Source: Clostridium pasteurianum (lineage in GTDB: Bacteria; Bacillota; Clostridia; Clostridiales; Clostridiaceae). Taken from it: a DNA stretch of 64,000 nt. This document shows, piece after piece, positions 49,364 to 59,292 of this stretch. Positions within the stretch are counted from its first letter, which is position 1. Each line of letters opens with the position of its first letter. The translations under genes and the position numbers were made by a program. The stretch is from assembly GCF_001705235.1 (NCBI RefSeq), contig NZ_MCGV01000001.1, positions 1,922,001 through 1,986,000 on the forward strand. Direction: 5' to 3'. Under the pieces are notes generated by a model. It saw only the letters and a list, made by a program, of their open reading frames with translations. It ran no database searches and had not been told where the DNA came from.

Positions 49364-49888
49364 TTATTTCATTACTTCCTCAGCTGTTTCCATAATGTTT
49401 TCTACACCTGGAAATAGACTTGGATACTGGTTATCATTATTTTCAACAAAAATCACACCGTCTTCTTTAAGTAATTTTATATTTCGCTGTACACTTGCTT
49501 TATTGTACATTACCGGATTAATATGTGTTGCAAAAACGATAGGTGTTCTTGCCGATAATAACTTAGTAGTGAGTAAATTATCTGCTATTCCATTTGCTGC
49601 TTTTCCAATAGTATCAGCTGAAACTGGTGCAACAAGCATTAAATCCGACTTAATTGATAATGCATTATGATTCATGTCATATGCTTTTGGAAGTTCGAAT
49701 TGTTCAATTTCAATAGGTGTACCTGCTTCTCTTTGTACCATAAGTGGTGTAACAAAATTAACTGCATTTGCTGTCATAATTACATGTACCTGCGCTCCCC
49801 CATTTTTTAATTTTCTAATTAACATAAGTGATTGATTTGCTGTACTGCAAGCCGTAATTCCTAAAGTTATTATTTTTCCTGATAACAT
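49364..49888 (-). CDS. Flavoprotein of the CoaC/UbiX/SpoVFB fold
   Basis: This 174-residue protein belongs to the flavoprotein family that includes phosphopantothenoylcysteine decarboxylase and dipicolinate synthase subunit B. It shows GITACSTANQSL near the N-terminus and the FMN-site pattern APVSADTIGKAANGIADNLLTT. It starts at ATG 49888 after GGGGGAGG. It is set between modB and nifV(omega) on the nif strand, with gaps of 56-69 bases, so it is probably co-transcribed. I know of no assigned role for such a protein in nitrogen fixation; it may modify a cofactor or be a passenger. Confidence 0.85.
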   Translation of the reverse strand: MLSGKIITLGITACSTANQSLMLIRKLKNGGAQVHVIMTANAVNFVTPLMVQREAGTPIEIEQFELPKAYDMNHNALSIKSDLMLVAPVSADTIGKAANGIADNLLTTKLLSARTPIVFATHINPVMYNKASVQRNIKLLKEDGVIFVENNDNQYPSLFPGVENIMETAEEVMK

Positions 49889-49957
49889 TCTAAATTAGCC
49901 TCCCCCATTCTTTATTTAACTTACACTTTCTTATTTGCTTATTTTATAAACTTATTA

Positions 49958-50815
49958 TTAATCATCATTTTGAGTTGTTTTTATAGCTAAAAGCATTGAA
50001 AAGGATAAAAAATATAGTATTGCAGCAAAAGCTGTAGCTTCCTTAATATCTGATTGCATATATGTATATATTTGAAGAGATATTGTTCTTGTTTTATCAA
50101 GTATATTTCCAGCAAACATTAAAGTTGCTCCAAATTCACCCATAGATCTTATCCATGCTAATATAAGCCCCGATATAATTGTTCTTTTAAGCATTGGTAT
50201 TATAACCATAACATTAGTTTGAAGTTTTCCAGCTCCAAAGACATATGATGCTTCAAAAATTTCATCTGGGACATCCCTTATTGAATTTCTTAAAGCTTTC
50301 ACATAAAAAGCTGAAGATACAAAAAATTGAGCAATTACTACCGCAATTGGTGTAAAGACTATGTTTATATTATAATAAGATAAAAGCTTTCCTATAAAAC
50401 TGTTATTTCCAAGCACTAAAAGAAGAGATATACCAGCTACTGCTGGTGGGAGTACCACTGGCATTTCAACCATTATGTCAAGAAGCTTAACCATAAATTT
50501 ATTAGATATACCACTTATATAAAAAGCAGTTGCAGTACCAAATATAAATGTAAGTGCAAGCGAAACTAAAGACGTCCAAAGCGTTAGTCCTATACATTTT
50601 ATATTTTCACTGTCACAAATAGTATTAACTATATTTATAATTCCTGAATACTTTACAAGAAATGCTATGGGAGCTATCAAGACCATAAAATAAATAACGG
50701 TTAAAATAATAAAAGTAGGAGCTAATGTCTTTTCACCAAAATCATAATTAATAATACTTTTTATCCTTTTATGTTCATATTCCTTATTATTAAGTTTCAC
50801 ATTAGTCTGAACCAT
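49958..50815 (-). CDS. modB: Molybdate ABC transporter permease
   Basis: This 285-residue membrane protein has about six membrane segments and the ABC permease loop EFGATLMFAGNILDKTRTISL typical of ModB/CysT. It has a ~35-residue soluble N-terminal extension. It starts after AGGAGG, 26 bases below modA. Molybdate is needed for FeMo-cofactor, so its place in the nif cluster makes sense. No modC ATPase gene is present in this window; the ATPase must come from elsewhere. Confidence 0.93.
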   Translation of the reverse strand: MVQTNVKLNNKEYEHKRIKSIINYDFGEKTLAPTFIILTVIYFMVLIAPIAFLVKYSGIINIVNTICDSENIKCIGLTLWTSLVSLALTFIFGTATAFYISGISNKFMVKLLDIMVEMPVVLPPAVAGISLLLVLGNNSFIGKLLSYYNINIVFTPIAVVIAQFFVSSAFYVKALRNSIRDVPDEIFEASYVFGAGKLQTNVMVIIPMLKRTIISGLILAWIRSMGEFGATLMFAGNILDKTRTISLQIYTYMQSDIKEATAFAAILYFLSFSMLLAIKTTQNDD

Positions 50816-50841
50816 ATCTCTTCTCCTCCTACTAACAATTT

Positions 50842-51684
50842 TTATTCCACACTAAATCCATAACTTTTTAGTATACTTTTACCCTTTGTAGAAGTTACAT
50901 AATTAATAAACTCCTGAGCTGCTTTTTTATTCTTTGAAACATTAATTACCGCAATAGGATACTCTACTTTAAGTTTTGAAAATTCCCTATCCTCTATTAT
51001 CTGGATTTTATCTTTGTTCTTCTTATTTATATCAGTTTTATAGACAATTCCAACATCAGCTTCCCCAAGATTAACTTTACTTACAATGTCCTTTACATTT
51101 AACTCATTACTTTTTATATTTGCCAAAATTTTATCGTGCTCAGCTTTATCAATAGTCTTATCCTGTAGTGCCTTTTGGAGTGCCTTATAAAAATATGCTC
51201 CACATGGTACTGATTTATCACCAACAATAATTTTAATTCCAGGTTTAGCAAGGTCCTTAAGTGAGTTTACACTTGCAGAACTTTTTTTATATTTACCAAT
51301 AACTAATTCATTTTTTGTGAATATTACAGACTTACTCACCTTTTTCTCATCAATTACTTTATTCATATTTTTGTTATCTGCCGAAACGAAGACATCTGCA
51401 TTAACATCCTGTTCTATTAATGATACAAGCTGTTGACTTCCTGCAAAATTAAAAGAAGCCTCTATATTTTTGTCCTTCTTAAGATTTTTACCTATATCAT
51501 TAAAAGATTCTGTAAGACTAGCTGCTGCAAGTACTATTATTTTTTGAGACTTGTTGCTTTTTTTCTCAACTAAACTTTTGGAACTTTCATCTACCTTTGT
51601 ACATCCTACTAATAAAAATACGGCCATAAATATACTAAGCACATAACATAAAAAGTTCTTATCCTTGTTATGTGAATTATTCAT
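50842..51684 (-). CDS. modA: Molybdate-binding lipoprotein
   Basis: This extracellular substrate-binding protein delivers molybdate to ModB. A signal peptide ends in the lipobox LLVGC (Cys28), giving a membrane-anchored lipoprotein. The mature part has the ModA patterns VLAAASLTESFNDIG, FNFAGSQQL and VPCGAYF. Its start ATG at 51684 overlaps the end of nifN-B by 8 bases and is preceded by AGAGGTG. This indicates translational coupling with the cofactor assembly gene. Confidence 0.94.
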   Translation of the reverse strand: MNNSHNKDKNFLCYVLSIFMAVFLLVGCTKVDESSKSLVEKKSNKSQKIIVLAAASLTESFNDIGKNLKKDKNIEASFNFAGSQQLVSLIEQDVNADVFVSADNKNMNKVIDEKKVSKSVIFTKNELVIGKYKKSSASVNSLKDLAKPGIKIIVGDKSVPCGAYFYKALQKALQDKTIDKAEHDKILANIKSNELNVKDIVSKVNLGEADVGIVYKTDINKKNKDKIQIIEDREFSKLKVEYPIAVINVSKNKKAAQEFINYVTSTKGKSILKSYGFSVE

Positions 51685-54340
51685 TTAGAACACCTCTTTT
51701 CTCGTATTCTAATATCTTTTCTGCCGCTATTCTCACTCCGTCATTTATTGTTTCATACATCTCAAAGATTTCTATTCCATTTTCCTTTAGCCTTTTCTTA
51801 GGCCCGATTCCTGCCCTTAAAGCAAGTACCGCTTTACAATCCGAAACAGCATTTAATATTTTAGCTATCCTTTCCTCAGCCTCATCACATTTATCCGTTC
51901 CACCACAATACTTTTCAATATTTCGCTTTTCTAAGAATTCTACTTTTCCTTGATTGTACGTATAAATATAAAATTCAGTAGCATGACCAAAGTGTTGATC
52001 TACATTAATACCAGTCCTCGTTGAAATGGCAAATTTATATACTTCTTTAGTTTTATTTTCATCTAAACTATTACAAATTCTACTACAGCCACCACATGAT
52101 ATATTTCTAAAATTAATAGAACAATCCTCAGCTAATGTACCTATTGCATCTGCTCTACATTGCCTACAGTGATACATTTGTTTTATGTCAGTCTCGCACT
52201 CTTTTCTCATCTTATTAAGTTCTTTATTAGTAACTGTTTGAAGCTTTTCAAATTTACTCCCCTTAACAGGAATCATCTGCATTATATTAGTCATATAGAC
52301 TCCGCACTCTTTAACTTTCTTAACAACATCTTTTATGTGCTTATCATTAATACCCTTAAGCATAACTATATTGACTTTACATACGATACCCTTAGAACAT
52401 AAATACCTTATGCCTGTAAGTTGATTATTAAGCAATATTTCTGCTCCTTTTACTCCATAATATTTATTTCCAAGATAGTTTACTTCTCCATATATCTTGG
52501 CTCCTATTTCTTTGTCTACAGCATTAACCGTAATGGTAACATGTGACACCCCTAAAGCTATAATTTCATTAGCATAAAAAGGAAGCATAAGTCCATTAGT
52601 TGAAAGGCAAAATGTTATCTGAGCATCCTCTCTTCTTATTAATTGAAAGGTTTTTTTAACAGCTTCAAAATTAGCTAAAGCATCTCCTGGACCTGCCACA
52701 CCCACAACTGTCAAATTAGGCAGCTTGCTTTTTACTATTTTAAATTTTTCAAGAGCCTCATAAGGTGATAATACTTCACTCGTAACTCCTGGTCTGCTCT
52801 CATTTACGCAGTCATATCTTCTGCTGCAATAATTGCAACTAATATTACATTTAGGTGCAATCGGTATATGCATTCTTGCAAATTTATACGCATTATCACC
52901 AAAACAAGGATGAGTACGGGTCTTTTCTTCACTCATGTTCTCTATACCATCTTTATCCTTAATTTCTTCATCATTTCCTAAATAATACTTATCATAAGCA
53001 TCTTTCCTAAAGTTACTTTCTGTTATTTTAAGCATAGCATTTGATATACTATCTATTAAAAATGCTGAACCATTATATCCCGTTATTATCTGTCTCTGTG
53101 CCCCGACTCTATCATGGATAGGGAATCCAACTCTAATTATTTCTATTCCTAATCTTTTTGCCATTCTTCTCCCATCCGAATTTCCTATAAACAAATTTAT
53201 ATTAAGCTTTTTAGCATACTTTTCTATGGTTTCAAAATCCGTATCATCTAAAATAATTGCATCTTCTCTTTGAGTTTTTATTTCATCCTCAAGCTCATCT
53301 TCTACAACTTTATTCTTAGTACCAAGAGCTATAAGTTTTATAAGTACACCGTTTTCCAAACATAACTTTGCCAGTGCAAGAGCAAGTTCAGGTTCCCCAT
53401 ATATTATTACTTTTGCTTTACCCGCATATTTATGATCATCTATCATTCCATCAAGATATCTGCCTCTTTGAGTTAAAAGTTCCTGCGGTATTTTCTTGCA
53501 ACTAAGCCTAGATAACATAGAAATAAATTCAGTTGTATTTCTAATTCCTATAGGTATTCCGCATTTATAAAGAGGTACACCAAATTTTTTTTCTAAAAAT
53601 ACTCCTGGTGATCTATCTTCATCTATAGTTACACCCATTTCAATAGTAGCTACCGCACCAGACATTTTCTTTATATCTTCTATTTTGGTTCCACCAGCAG
53701 GAATCTTTCTGTATTTTTCATTATGCGGGGAATCTAACGTATTCGATACATCTGGTAAAAGCACATAAGGCATATTATAACAATTCAAAATATTCTTTAT
53801 ATTTCGGATATCACCTGGATTTAAGTTTGCACATATGATATTTATATAATTATTCCTCTCCACTCTTTCACAGACTTGTTCTACTATTCTTCTTAATGTA
53901 ATATAATATCCTTCAGCCTGTGTTCCTCCGTATCCTGGAGTAGGAACTGTTATTATTTTTAAGTTTTTTGCATTTTCTTTTTCTTCTTCATAAAATTCTT
54001 CAACTATTCTATTTGTATCTTCACCTATAGTTTCAGCAAGACATGTAGTCATAACTCCTATAGTAGATGGATTATAAAGTTTAATCATATTTTTTAATCC
54101 CTTTTTTAAATTCTCAGCTCCACCATATACTGTTCCCTTTTCTGTAAGTGCAGAGGAAGCTATATCAACAGGCTCATTATAATGAGTAGCCATATGCCTT
54201 CTTATATAAGTACTACACCCTTGAGAACCATGTAAAATAACCATACTATTTTCAATTCCCTTAAAAGCCATGACTCCACCCATTGGCATACACATTTTGC
54301 ACGGATTTATATCCACATTAACTAAACTTTTATTTGACAT
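51677..54340 (-). CDS. nifN-B: NifN-NifB fusion, FeMo-cofactor assembly
   Basis: One 887-residue polypeptide joins NifN (about 1-455), the partner of NifE in the scaffold complex, to NifB (about 470-770), the radical-SAM enzyme making the NifB-co precursor. NifB is marked by HPCFGDNAYKFARMHI and the iron-sulfur triad CNISCNYC. A C-terminal NifX/NafY-like domain (about 770-887, starting FAISTRTGINVDQHFGHATE) follows. This fusion is known in Clostridium. The frame opens at 54370, but ATG at 54340 follows GGGGGAG and clears the nifE stop, so it is the start. Confidence 0.96.
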   Translation of the reverse strand: MSNKSLVNVDINPCKMCMPMGGVMAFKGIENSMVILHGSQGCSTYIRRHMATHYNEPVDIASSALTEKGTVYGGAENLKKGLKNMIKLYNPSTIGVMTTCLAETIGEDTNRIVEEFYEEEKENAKNLKIITVPTPGYGGTQAEGYYITLRRIVEQVCERVERNNYINIICANLNPGDIRNIKNILNCYNMPYVLLPDVSNTLDSPHNEKYRKIPAGGTKIEDIKKMSGAVATIEMGVTIDEDRSPGVFLEKKFGVPLYKCGIPIGIRNTTEFISMLSRLSCKKIPQELLTQRGRYLDGMIDDHKYAGKAKVIIYGEPELALALAKLCLENGVLIKLIALGTKNKVVEDELEDEIKTQREDAIILDDTDFETIEKYAKKLNINLFIGNSDGRRMAKRLGIEIIRVGFPIHDRVGAQRQIITGYNGSAFLIDSISNAMLKITESNFRKDAYDKYYLGNDEEIKDKDGIENMSEEKTRTHPCFGDNAYKFARMHIPIAPKCNISCNYCSRRYDCVNESRPGVTSEVLSPYEALEKFKIVKSKLPNLTVVGVAGPGDALANFEAVKKTFQLIRREDAQITFCLSTNGLMLPFYANEIIALGVSHVTITVNAVDKEIGAKIYGEVNYLGNKYYGVKGAEILLNNQLTGIRYLCSKGIVCKVNIVMLKGINDKHIKDVVKKVKECGVYMTNIMQMIPVKGSKFEKLQTVTNKELNKMRKECETDIKQMYHCRQCRADAIGTLAEDCSINFRNISCGGCSRICNSLDENKTKEVYKFAISTRTGINVDQHFGHATEFYIYTYNQGKVEFLEKRNIEKYCGGTDKCDEAEERIAKILNAVSDCKAVLALRAGIGPKKRLKENGIEIFEMYETINDGVRIAAEKILEYEKRGVLNE

Positions 54341-54354
54341 AACACCATCTCCCC

Positions 54355-55734
54355 CTATACATATTTCCAAACTGGACTATTTACGGTTAAGTCTAGTTCT
54401 TCTGCAAAATTTACAGCACCTTCAAAACCAGAAAGTATATGTTTTCTCTCATGGTTATGGTCACAAAATGCAACACCAAGTTTATACGCAAGAGGTCTTT
54501 CTTTAACTCCACCTACTAATACATCAGCACCTTTTTCAAGCATGAACTTTTCAAGTTCTGAAGGATTAGCATCATCAAGTATTACAGTCCCTGGTTCAGT
54601 TATCTCTCTAATTATTTCATAATCTCTTGGTTTACCTGTTTGAGTTCCAACCATAACAGTTTCAATACCCAAATTTTTGAATTGCTTTATAAGTGATATA
54701 GCTTTATAACCTCCTCCAACATATATCGCAGCTTTTTTACCCTTAAGTCTATTTCTATAATAATCAATTTTATCTTTAACTTTATTCTTTTCAGCTTTAA
54801 TGAGCTTTTCGGCTTTTTCAATAACATTCTTATCTCCTAATATATGAGCTATTTGCAAAATAGAATTTTCCGTATCCTGTATCCCCAAAAAGCTAATTCT
54901 TATGTACGGGATTCCATAAATCTCTTCCATTTTTCTAGCTAAATATTCCATTGAACCTGCACATTGTACAATATTAAGATTGGCTCCCGGTGCCCTCATA
55001 ATTTCTTCACATTTACCATCACCAGTTAACTTAGAGACAACATTAATTCCTATTTTTTTCAAGTAATTTGTAACAACCCAAACTTCACCTGCTAAATTAA
55101 AGTCTCCTAAATAGTTAATTCCATTAACTTTTTTACTTACTTTTTTATTTCCCATAAGCTTTAGAATAGCATTACACGCCGCTCTATATCCCATTGCCTT
55201 ATTTCCAGAAAATCCTGGAGATTTTACTGGTATAACTCTTACTGAATACTTTTTTTCAGCATCCTTACATACTGCATCTATATCATCACCAATTACACCA
55301 ACTATGCAGGTTGCGTAAACAAAAATAACTTTGGGACTAAATCTTTTTACAATCTCATCAATAGCTGCCCTTAACTTTTTTTCTCCTCCAAATATAACAT
55401 CTGTTTCACTTAAATCGGTAGAAAAACTATTTCTAAAAATCTCCGAACCACTTGACAAGCTCCCACGCAAATCCCACGTATAGCTTGCACATCCTATTGG
55501 ACCGTGAATAAGATGAAATGCATCTGTTATAGGGTTTAACACAACACGTGCTCCACAATAAACACAAGCTCTCTGACTTACAGCTCCCGAAACACTATTT
55601 TCATCACAGCGAAGTTTAATAGCTTTGTTTTGGGAATTATAGCAAACAAAACCCTTTCTCTCTTCTATTATTTCCTGAGCATCTAAATTGCCTTCTAAAT
55701 TAATATTATCTAGGGATTCTGTCTTATTTTCCAT
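54355..55734 (-). CDS. nifE: FeMo-cofactor scaffold protein NifE
   Basis: NifE pairs with NifN to mature the FeMo-cofactor. The 459-residue protein is homologous to NifD, with conserved cysteines in RACVYCGARV, GPIGCASYTW and YATCIVGVIGDD. The N-terminal ~45 residues are not conserved with NifD. The start ATG follows TTTGGAGGTG. It lies 188 bases after nifK, a gap that contains a stem-loop, and directly before nifN-B. Confidence 0.95.
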   Translation of the reverse strand: MENKTESLDNINLEGNLDAQEIIEERKGFVCYNSQNKAIKLRCDENSVSGAVSQRACVYCGARVVLNPITDAFHLIHGPIGCASYTWDLRGSLSSGSEIFRNSFSTDLSETDVIFGGEKKLRAAIDEIVKRFSPKVIFVYATCIVGVIGDDIDAVCKDAEKKYSVRVIPVKSPGFSGNKAMGYRAACNAILKLMGNKKVSKKVNGINYLGDFNLAGEVWVVTNYLKKIGINVVSKLTGDGKCEEIMRAPGANLNIVQCAGSMEYLARKMEEIYGIPYIRISFLGIQDTENSILQIAHILGDKNVIEKAEKLIKAEKNKVKDKIDYYRNRLKGKKAAIYVGGGYKAISLIKQFKNLGIETVMVGTQTGKPRDYEIIREITEPGTVILDDANPSELEKFMLEKGADVLVGGVKERPLAYKLGVAFCDHNHERKHILSGFEGAVNFAEELDLTVNSPVWKYV

Positions 55735-55785
55735 GAATATTCACCTCCAAATTTAATACCAAAAATATTTCTTATAATAATTACT

Positions 55786-55879
55786 AGAAGGGACTGCTGC
55801 ATTAAATAAACTCAATTTTCTAATAGTATTTCATATCTCGTGTTAAAAAATTTAAATTAATTTATTAATACAGCCTTCT
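55786..55879 (-). other. Stem-loop in the nifK-nifE gap
   Basis: On the minus strand AGAAGG and CTGTATTAA pair with TTAATGCAG and CCTTCT, with a small bulge, enclosing an AT-rich loop. No T run follows the stem. It may protect the 3' end of the nifHDK message or limit readthrough into nifE. Confidence 0.5.
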
Positions 55880-55922
55880 CCTTCCTTTATATAAACTAAA
55901 ATTATTAAGGGGTGTCTTGTTT

Positions 55923-57287
55923 TTATCTTACTAATTCATAATCCTCATCAGCGCAATCCTTATCCATTCTATCAAGTATGGCATCGCACATTTTTATCAT
56001 TAAATTTATTGCTCCTTTATATCCAACCTTAGATACATAGTAATATCCGTACCTATCCATTATTGGGAACCCAAATCTAACAAGTGGAATATTCTCAGCT
56101 CTTGATATATGTTTTAAATGTGTATTTCCAATAAGCAAATCCACCGATTCATTTTTTATCCACTGCTGCAATTCAAATAGATCAGAGAAACTTTTTACTT
56201 TTGATCCTTCGATGCCATTTTTCTCTAGCATGGCATTTATAGTCTTTTCAAATTGCTCTCCTGGAGTACCCGTTATAACATACTTAGGATTCATTCCAAG
56301 TGCAATAACAAATTCCGTTAATGCTATTACAGTATCTGGATCACCTGAAATTGCAACTTTCTTGCCATGAAAATATTGATAGCTATCAAGCATTAAATCA
56401 ACAAGTTGGCCTCTTTCTTCCTCTATTTCATATGGAACTTCTTTTCCTGTTATTTTTGAAATCTCCATTATAAATCTATCAGTAGCATCTATGCCTATAG
56501 GAGTACTTAAAACACTAAAAGGTACTTTGCATTTCTTTTCCATTGCAATCGCAGGATCTTCAGACGCAAAACTTCCTAATGCTAGTGTATAATCTGAATT
56601 ACCCGCATCTTTTAATTCATCAATAGTTGTCCCGCCCTTAGGGAACATTTTATATTCTCCTGTCATAGGTGTATCTACTACCCCACTTGTATCCGGCATC
56701 ATTATAAAAGGAATTTTCATTACATTAAATATTCTTTTAATTTCTCGCATATCGGCTGGTCCAACAAAACCAGGCATAATATTTATTTTTCCATTCTTCT
56801 TATTTGTATTCTGTGAAAGGTATGTTACCATAGCTTTAACCATACTAGAAAAACCAGTTATATGTGAGCCAACATAACTTGGAGTATTAGCATGAATTAC
56901 TATTTTACCTTCAGGTATATCTGCATCTGCAATATAATTTACTAAATCATCACCAAGTGTTTCTGAAAGACAAGTTGTATGAACCGCTACTATATCAGGA
57001 TTATATATGGAAAATATATTTTTCATAGCAGTATCAAAGTTAGCTCTGCCACCAAAAACACTGGATGCTTCATTAAAAGAGCTAGTTGAAGCCATTATTG
57101 GATCTTTAAAGTGCCTCGTTAATTGCATTCTGTGATATGAACAGCAGCCTTGTGATCCATGACTATGAGGTAAACAATTATGTATGCCAAGTGCTGCATA
57201 CATAGCTCCAATTGGTTGACACATTCTTGCTGGATTTATTCTCAAAGCTTTTCTCTCTTTTATCTCCTTAGGAGTTGCATCTAACAT
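55923..57287 (-). CDS. nifK: Nitrogenase MoFe protein beta chain
   Basis: This 454-residue beta subunit of dinitrogenase holds half of the P-cluster. Cysteine ligands are visible in ARMCQPIG (Cys23), GSQGCCSY (Cys48) and HTTCLSETLGDD (Cys106). It is about 60 residues shorter at the N-terminus than the Azotobacter protein, which is typical of clostridial NifK. Its ATG overlaps the nifD stop in the sequence TAATG, so the two chains are translationally coupled. Confidence 0.97.
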   Translation of the reverse strand: MLDATPKEIKERKALRINPARMCQPIGAMYAALGIHNCLPHSHGSQGCCSYHRMQLTRHFKDPIMASTSSFNEASSVFGGRANFDTAMKNIFSIYNPDIVAVHTTCLSETLGDDLVNYIADADIPEGKIVIHANTPSYVGSHITGFSSMVKAMVTYLSQNTNKKNGKINIMPGFVGPADMREIKRIFNVMKIPFIMMPDTSGVVDTPMTGEYKMFPKGGTTIDELKDAGNSDYTLALGSFASEDPAIAMEKKCKVPFSVLSTPIGIDATDRFIMEISKITGKEVPYEIEEERGQLVDLMLDSYQYFHGKKVAISGDPDTVIALTEFVIALGMNPKYVITGTPGEQFEKTINAMLEKNGIEGSKVKSFSDLFELQQWIKNESVDLLIGNTHLKHISRAENIPLVRFGFPIMDRYGYYYVSKVGYKGAINLMIKMCDAILDRMDKDCADEDYELVR

Positions 57288-58882
57288 TACTCTTCACCTC
57301 CTACTACTTTTCCTTCAAGCATGGGTTCTTTTTTCCATGGTGGTATTACATAATTCCAAGATGGTGTAAATACACCCGCAGTTAATTCCCTTGCAAATAT
57401 TACAGCACCTCTAAAACCAGCATAAGGTCCAGTATAATCATAGGAATGAAGCTGCCTTGAAAGTATTCCCATCTTCTGTACTACATATTTATCCTTTATG
57501 CCGGAGAAAAACATATCAGGTTTTAATAACTTTATAAATGCTTCCGTCTCGTGATGGTTTAAATCATCTACTGCTACTGCCCCCTCCTGCATATCTTTAA
57601 ACATTCCACCGTAATACTCTAAAGGAATTTGCTGTTTTAATACTTCATATCTATCTTCAGGAATTATGATACGATATTTCTTTTCATCCTTTTCAACATG
57701 AAGTTCGGGTATATTTCTACTATCTGCATCAGGCTTTATAGTAGGTATGACTTCTCTTCCCTCGTAATCATCTCTATGTCCAAATTCATACCCCGCAAGC
57801 ACAGTTTTTACACCTAAATCCTTAAGTAATATCTGATAATGATGTGCTCTCGAACCCCCAACAAACAAACATGCAGTTTTACCTTGTAATTTTTCCTTAT
57901 AATAATTTATTTCACCTTCGATATCAGAAAGTTCTTCAGCTATTACTTCCTCTGTCCTTTTGTATATATATGGATCATCAAAAACTTTTGCCATATACCT
58001 AAGGGTTTCTACTGTAGAACTCACCCCTATGAAATTTGCTTTTATCCATGGTATTCCATACTTTGTCTTCATCATATCAGCAATATAGTTTATTGATCTG
58101 TGGCACTGTACTAAATTCAAATCTGCTGTATCAGCATTTTTTACTCTCTCATATGAACCGTCTCCACTGAGCCTTGCGACAACATTATAGCCAATTTTTT
58201 TTAATATTCTTTCAATTTCCCACGCATCTCCGCCTATGTTGTACTCACCTAGTATATTGACTGAGTATTTTTTATGCTCCCAATCTCCTGTACCAATAAC
58301 TGTATCAAGTATATTATTATTTGCTATATGGTGTCCTGCTGATTGGCTTACTCCCTTGTATCCTTCACAGTTAAAAGCAAGTACCTGTATACCATATTTT
58401 TCACTTGCTTCCTTTGCTACTGCGTTTATATCATCACCTATTAAGCCAACAGGGCATGTAGCATAAACTCCTATGGCTTTTGGATGGAATATTTCTACTG
58501 CTTCGTCTATAGCTTTTCTTAATTTGTTTGCACCACCAAAAACTATATCTCTTTCCTGCATATCAGTGGAAAAAACATATTCTATAAAATTTTGTCCACC
58601 ATTTTCTGCTCTCGCCTTATTTCTTCTAACACCCCATGTATAATAAGAACAGCCTATAGGTCCATGAGTTATGTGTATCATATCTTTTATAGGTCCCATT
58701 ACAACACCTTTACAACCTGCATAACAGCAGCCTCTATTAGTTATTATTCCTGGTATTGTTCTTACATTTGCCTGTATTACTGGTTTTTTATTATCTTTTG
58801 TTTTCACTACAATATGCTGCTTTCTATTTTTAAATGTTTTCGCAGGATATTTTTCAAAAATCTGTTCAGGTAATTTTTTCAT
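57287..58882 (-). CDS. nifD: Nitrogenase MoFe protein alpha chain
   Basis: This 531-residue alpha subunit carries FeMo-cofactor and half of the P-cluster. P-cluster cysteines lie in NRGCCYAGC (about 52-57), GPIGCSYYTWG (Cys78) and YATCPVGLIGDD (Cys143). The cofactor ligands are Cys260 (NLVQCHRSINY) and His479 (RQLHSYDYTGPYAGF). A ~50-residue insertion near 380-430 is characteristic of clostridial NifD and absent from Azotobacter. It sits between nifI2 and nifK. Confidence 0.97.
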   Translation of the reverse strand: MKKLPEQIFEKYPAKTFKNRKQHIVVKTKDNKKPVIQANVRTIPGIITNRGCCYAGCKGVVMGPIKDMIHITHGPIGCSYYTWGVRRNKARAENGGQNFIEYVFSTDMQERDIVFGGANKLRKAIDEAVEIFHPKAIGVYATCPVGLIGDDINAVAKEASEKYGIQVLAFNCEGYKGVSQSAGHHIANNNILDTVIGTGDWEHKKYSVNILGEYNIGGDAWEIERILKKIGYNVVARLSGDGSYERVKNADTADLNLVQCHRSINYIADMMKTKYGIPWIKANFIGVSSTVETLRYMAKVFDDPYIYKRTEEVIAEELSDIEGEINYYKEKLQGKTACLFVGGSRAHHYQILLKDLGVKTVLAGYEFGHRDDYEGREVIPTIKPDADSRNIPELHVEKDEKKYRIIIPEDRYEVLKQQIPLEYYGGMFKDMQEGAVAVDDLNHHETEAFIKLLKPDMFFSGIKDKYVVQKMGILSRQLHSYDYTGPYAGFRGAVIFARELTAGVFTPSWNYVIPPWKKEPMLEGKVVGGEE

Positions 58883-58902
58883 AAAACCATCCTTTCATAA
58901 AA

Positions 58903-59280
58903 TTAAATAGCTTGTTCACCCGTTTCTCCTGTCCTTATTTTTATAGTATCAGCCACATTTGTAACAAATATCTTTCCATCTCCTGGACTTCCAGTTTTAT
59001 TTGTTTCAATAATAATATTTATAATATTTTTAACATCTTCATCTTTCACTAAAATAATGAGTAACCTTTTAGATACTAATCTATGAATTTCTGATATTTC
59101 TTCACTTATTTTTTCATTTGCTAGCTCAGGTACATAATCTTCTATCATAGAAAAATTAACCTTCTGCTTTCCACGTCCAAGAACCTTTAAGCAAGTAACT
59201 GCTGGATTACCTGTTTTAAGAAGTGCTTCCTTAGTTTTGCCAACCATATTCATTCTAATAACAGCCATTATTTCTTTCAT
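58903..59280 (-). CDS. nifI2: Nitrogen regulatory PII-like protein NifI2
   Basis: This 125-residue PII-family protein has a longer T-loop than NifI1 (GKQKVNFSMIEDYVPELANEK) and the C-terminal GSPGDGKIFVTNV segment. NifI1 and NifI2 form a complex that, in methanogens, binds dinitrogenase and blocks activity when ammonium is plentiful, relieved by 2-oxoglutarate. The position between nifH and nifD is the classic location. The start ATG follows AGGAGG, 12 bases after nifI1. Confidence 0.95.
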   Translation of the reverse strand: MKEIMAVIRMNMVGKTKEALLKTGNPAVTCLKVLGRGKQKVNFSMIEDYVPELANEKISEEISEIHRLVSKRLLIILVKDEDVKNIINIIIETNKTGSPGDGKIFVTNVADTIKIRTGETGEQAI

Positions 59281-59292
59281 AGCTAAGGCCTC

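Noticed and set aside
54340-54370. Upstream start of nifN-B at 54370
   Set aside because: It overlaps the nifE stop and encodes residues specified by the ribosome site; ATG 54340 has proper spacing.
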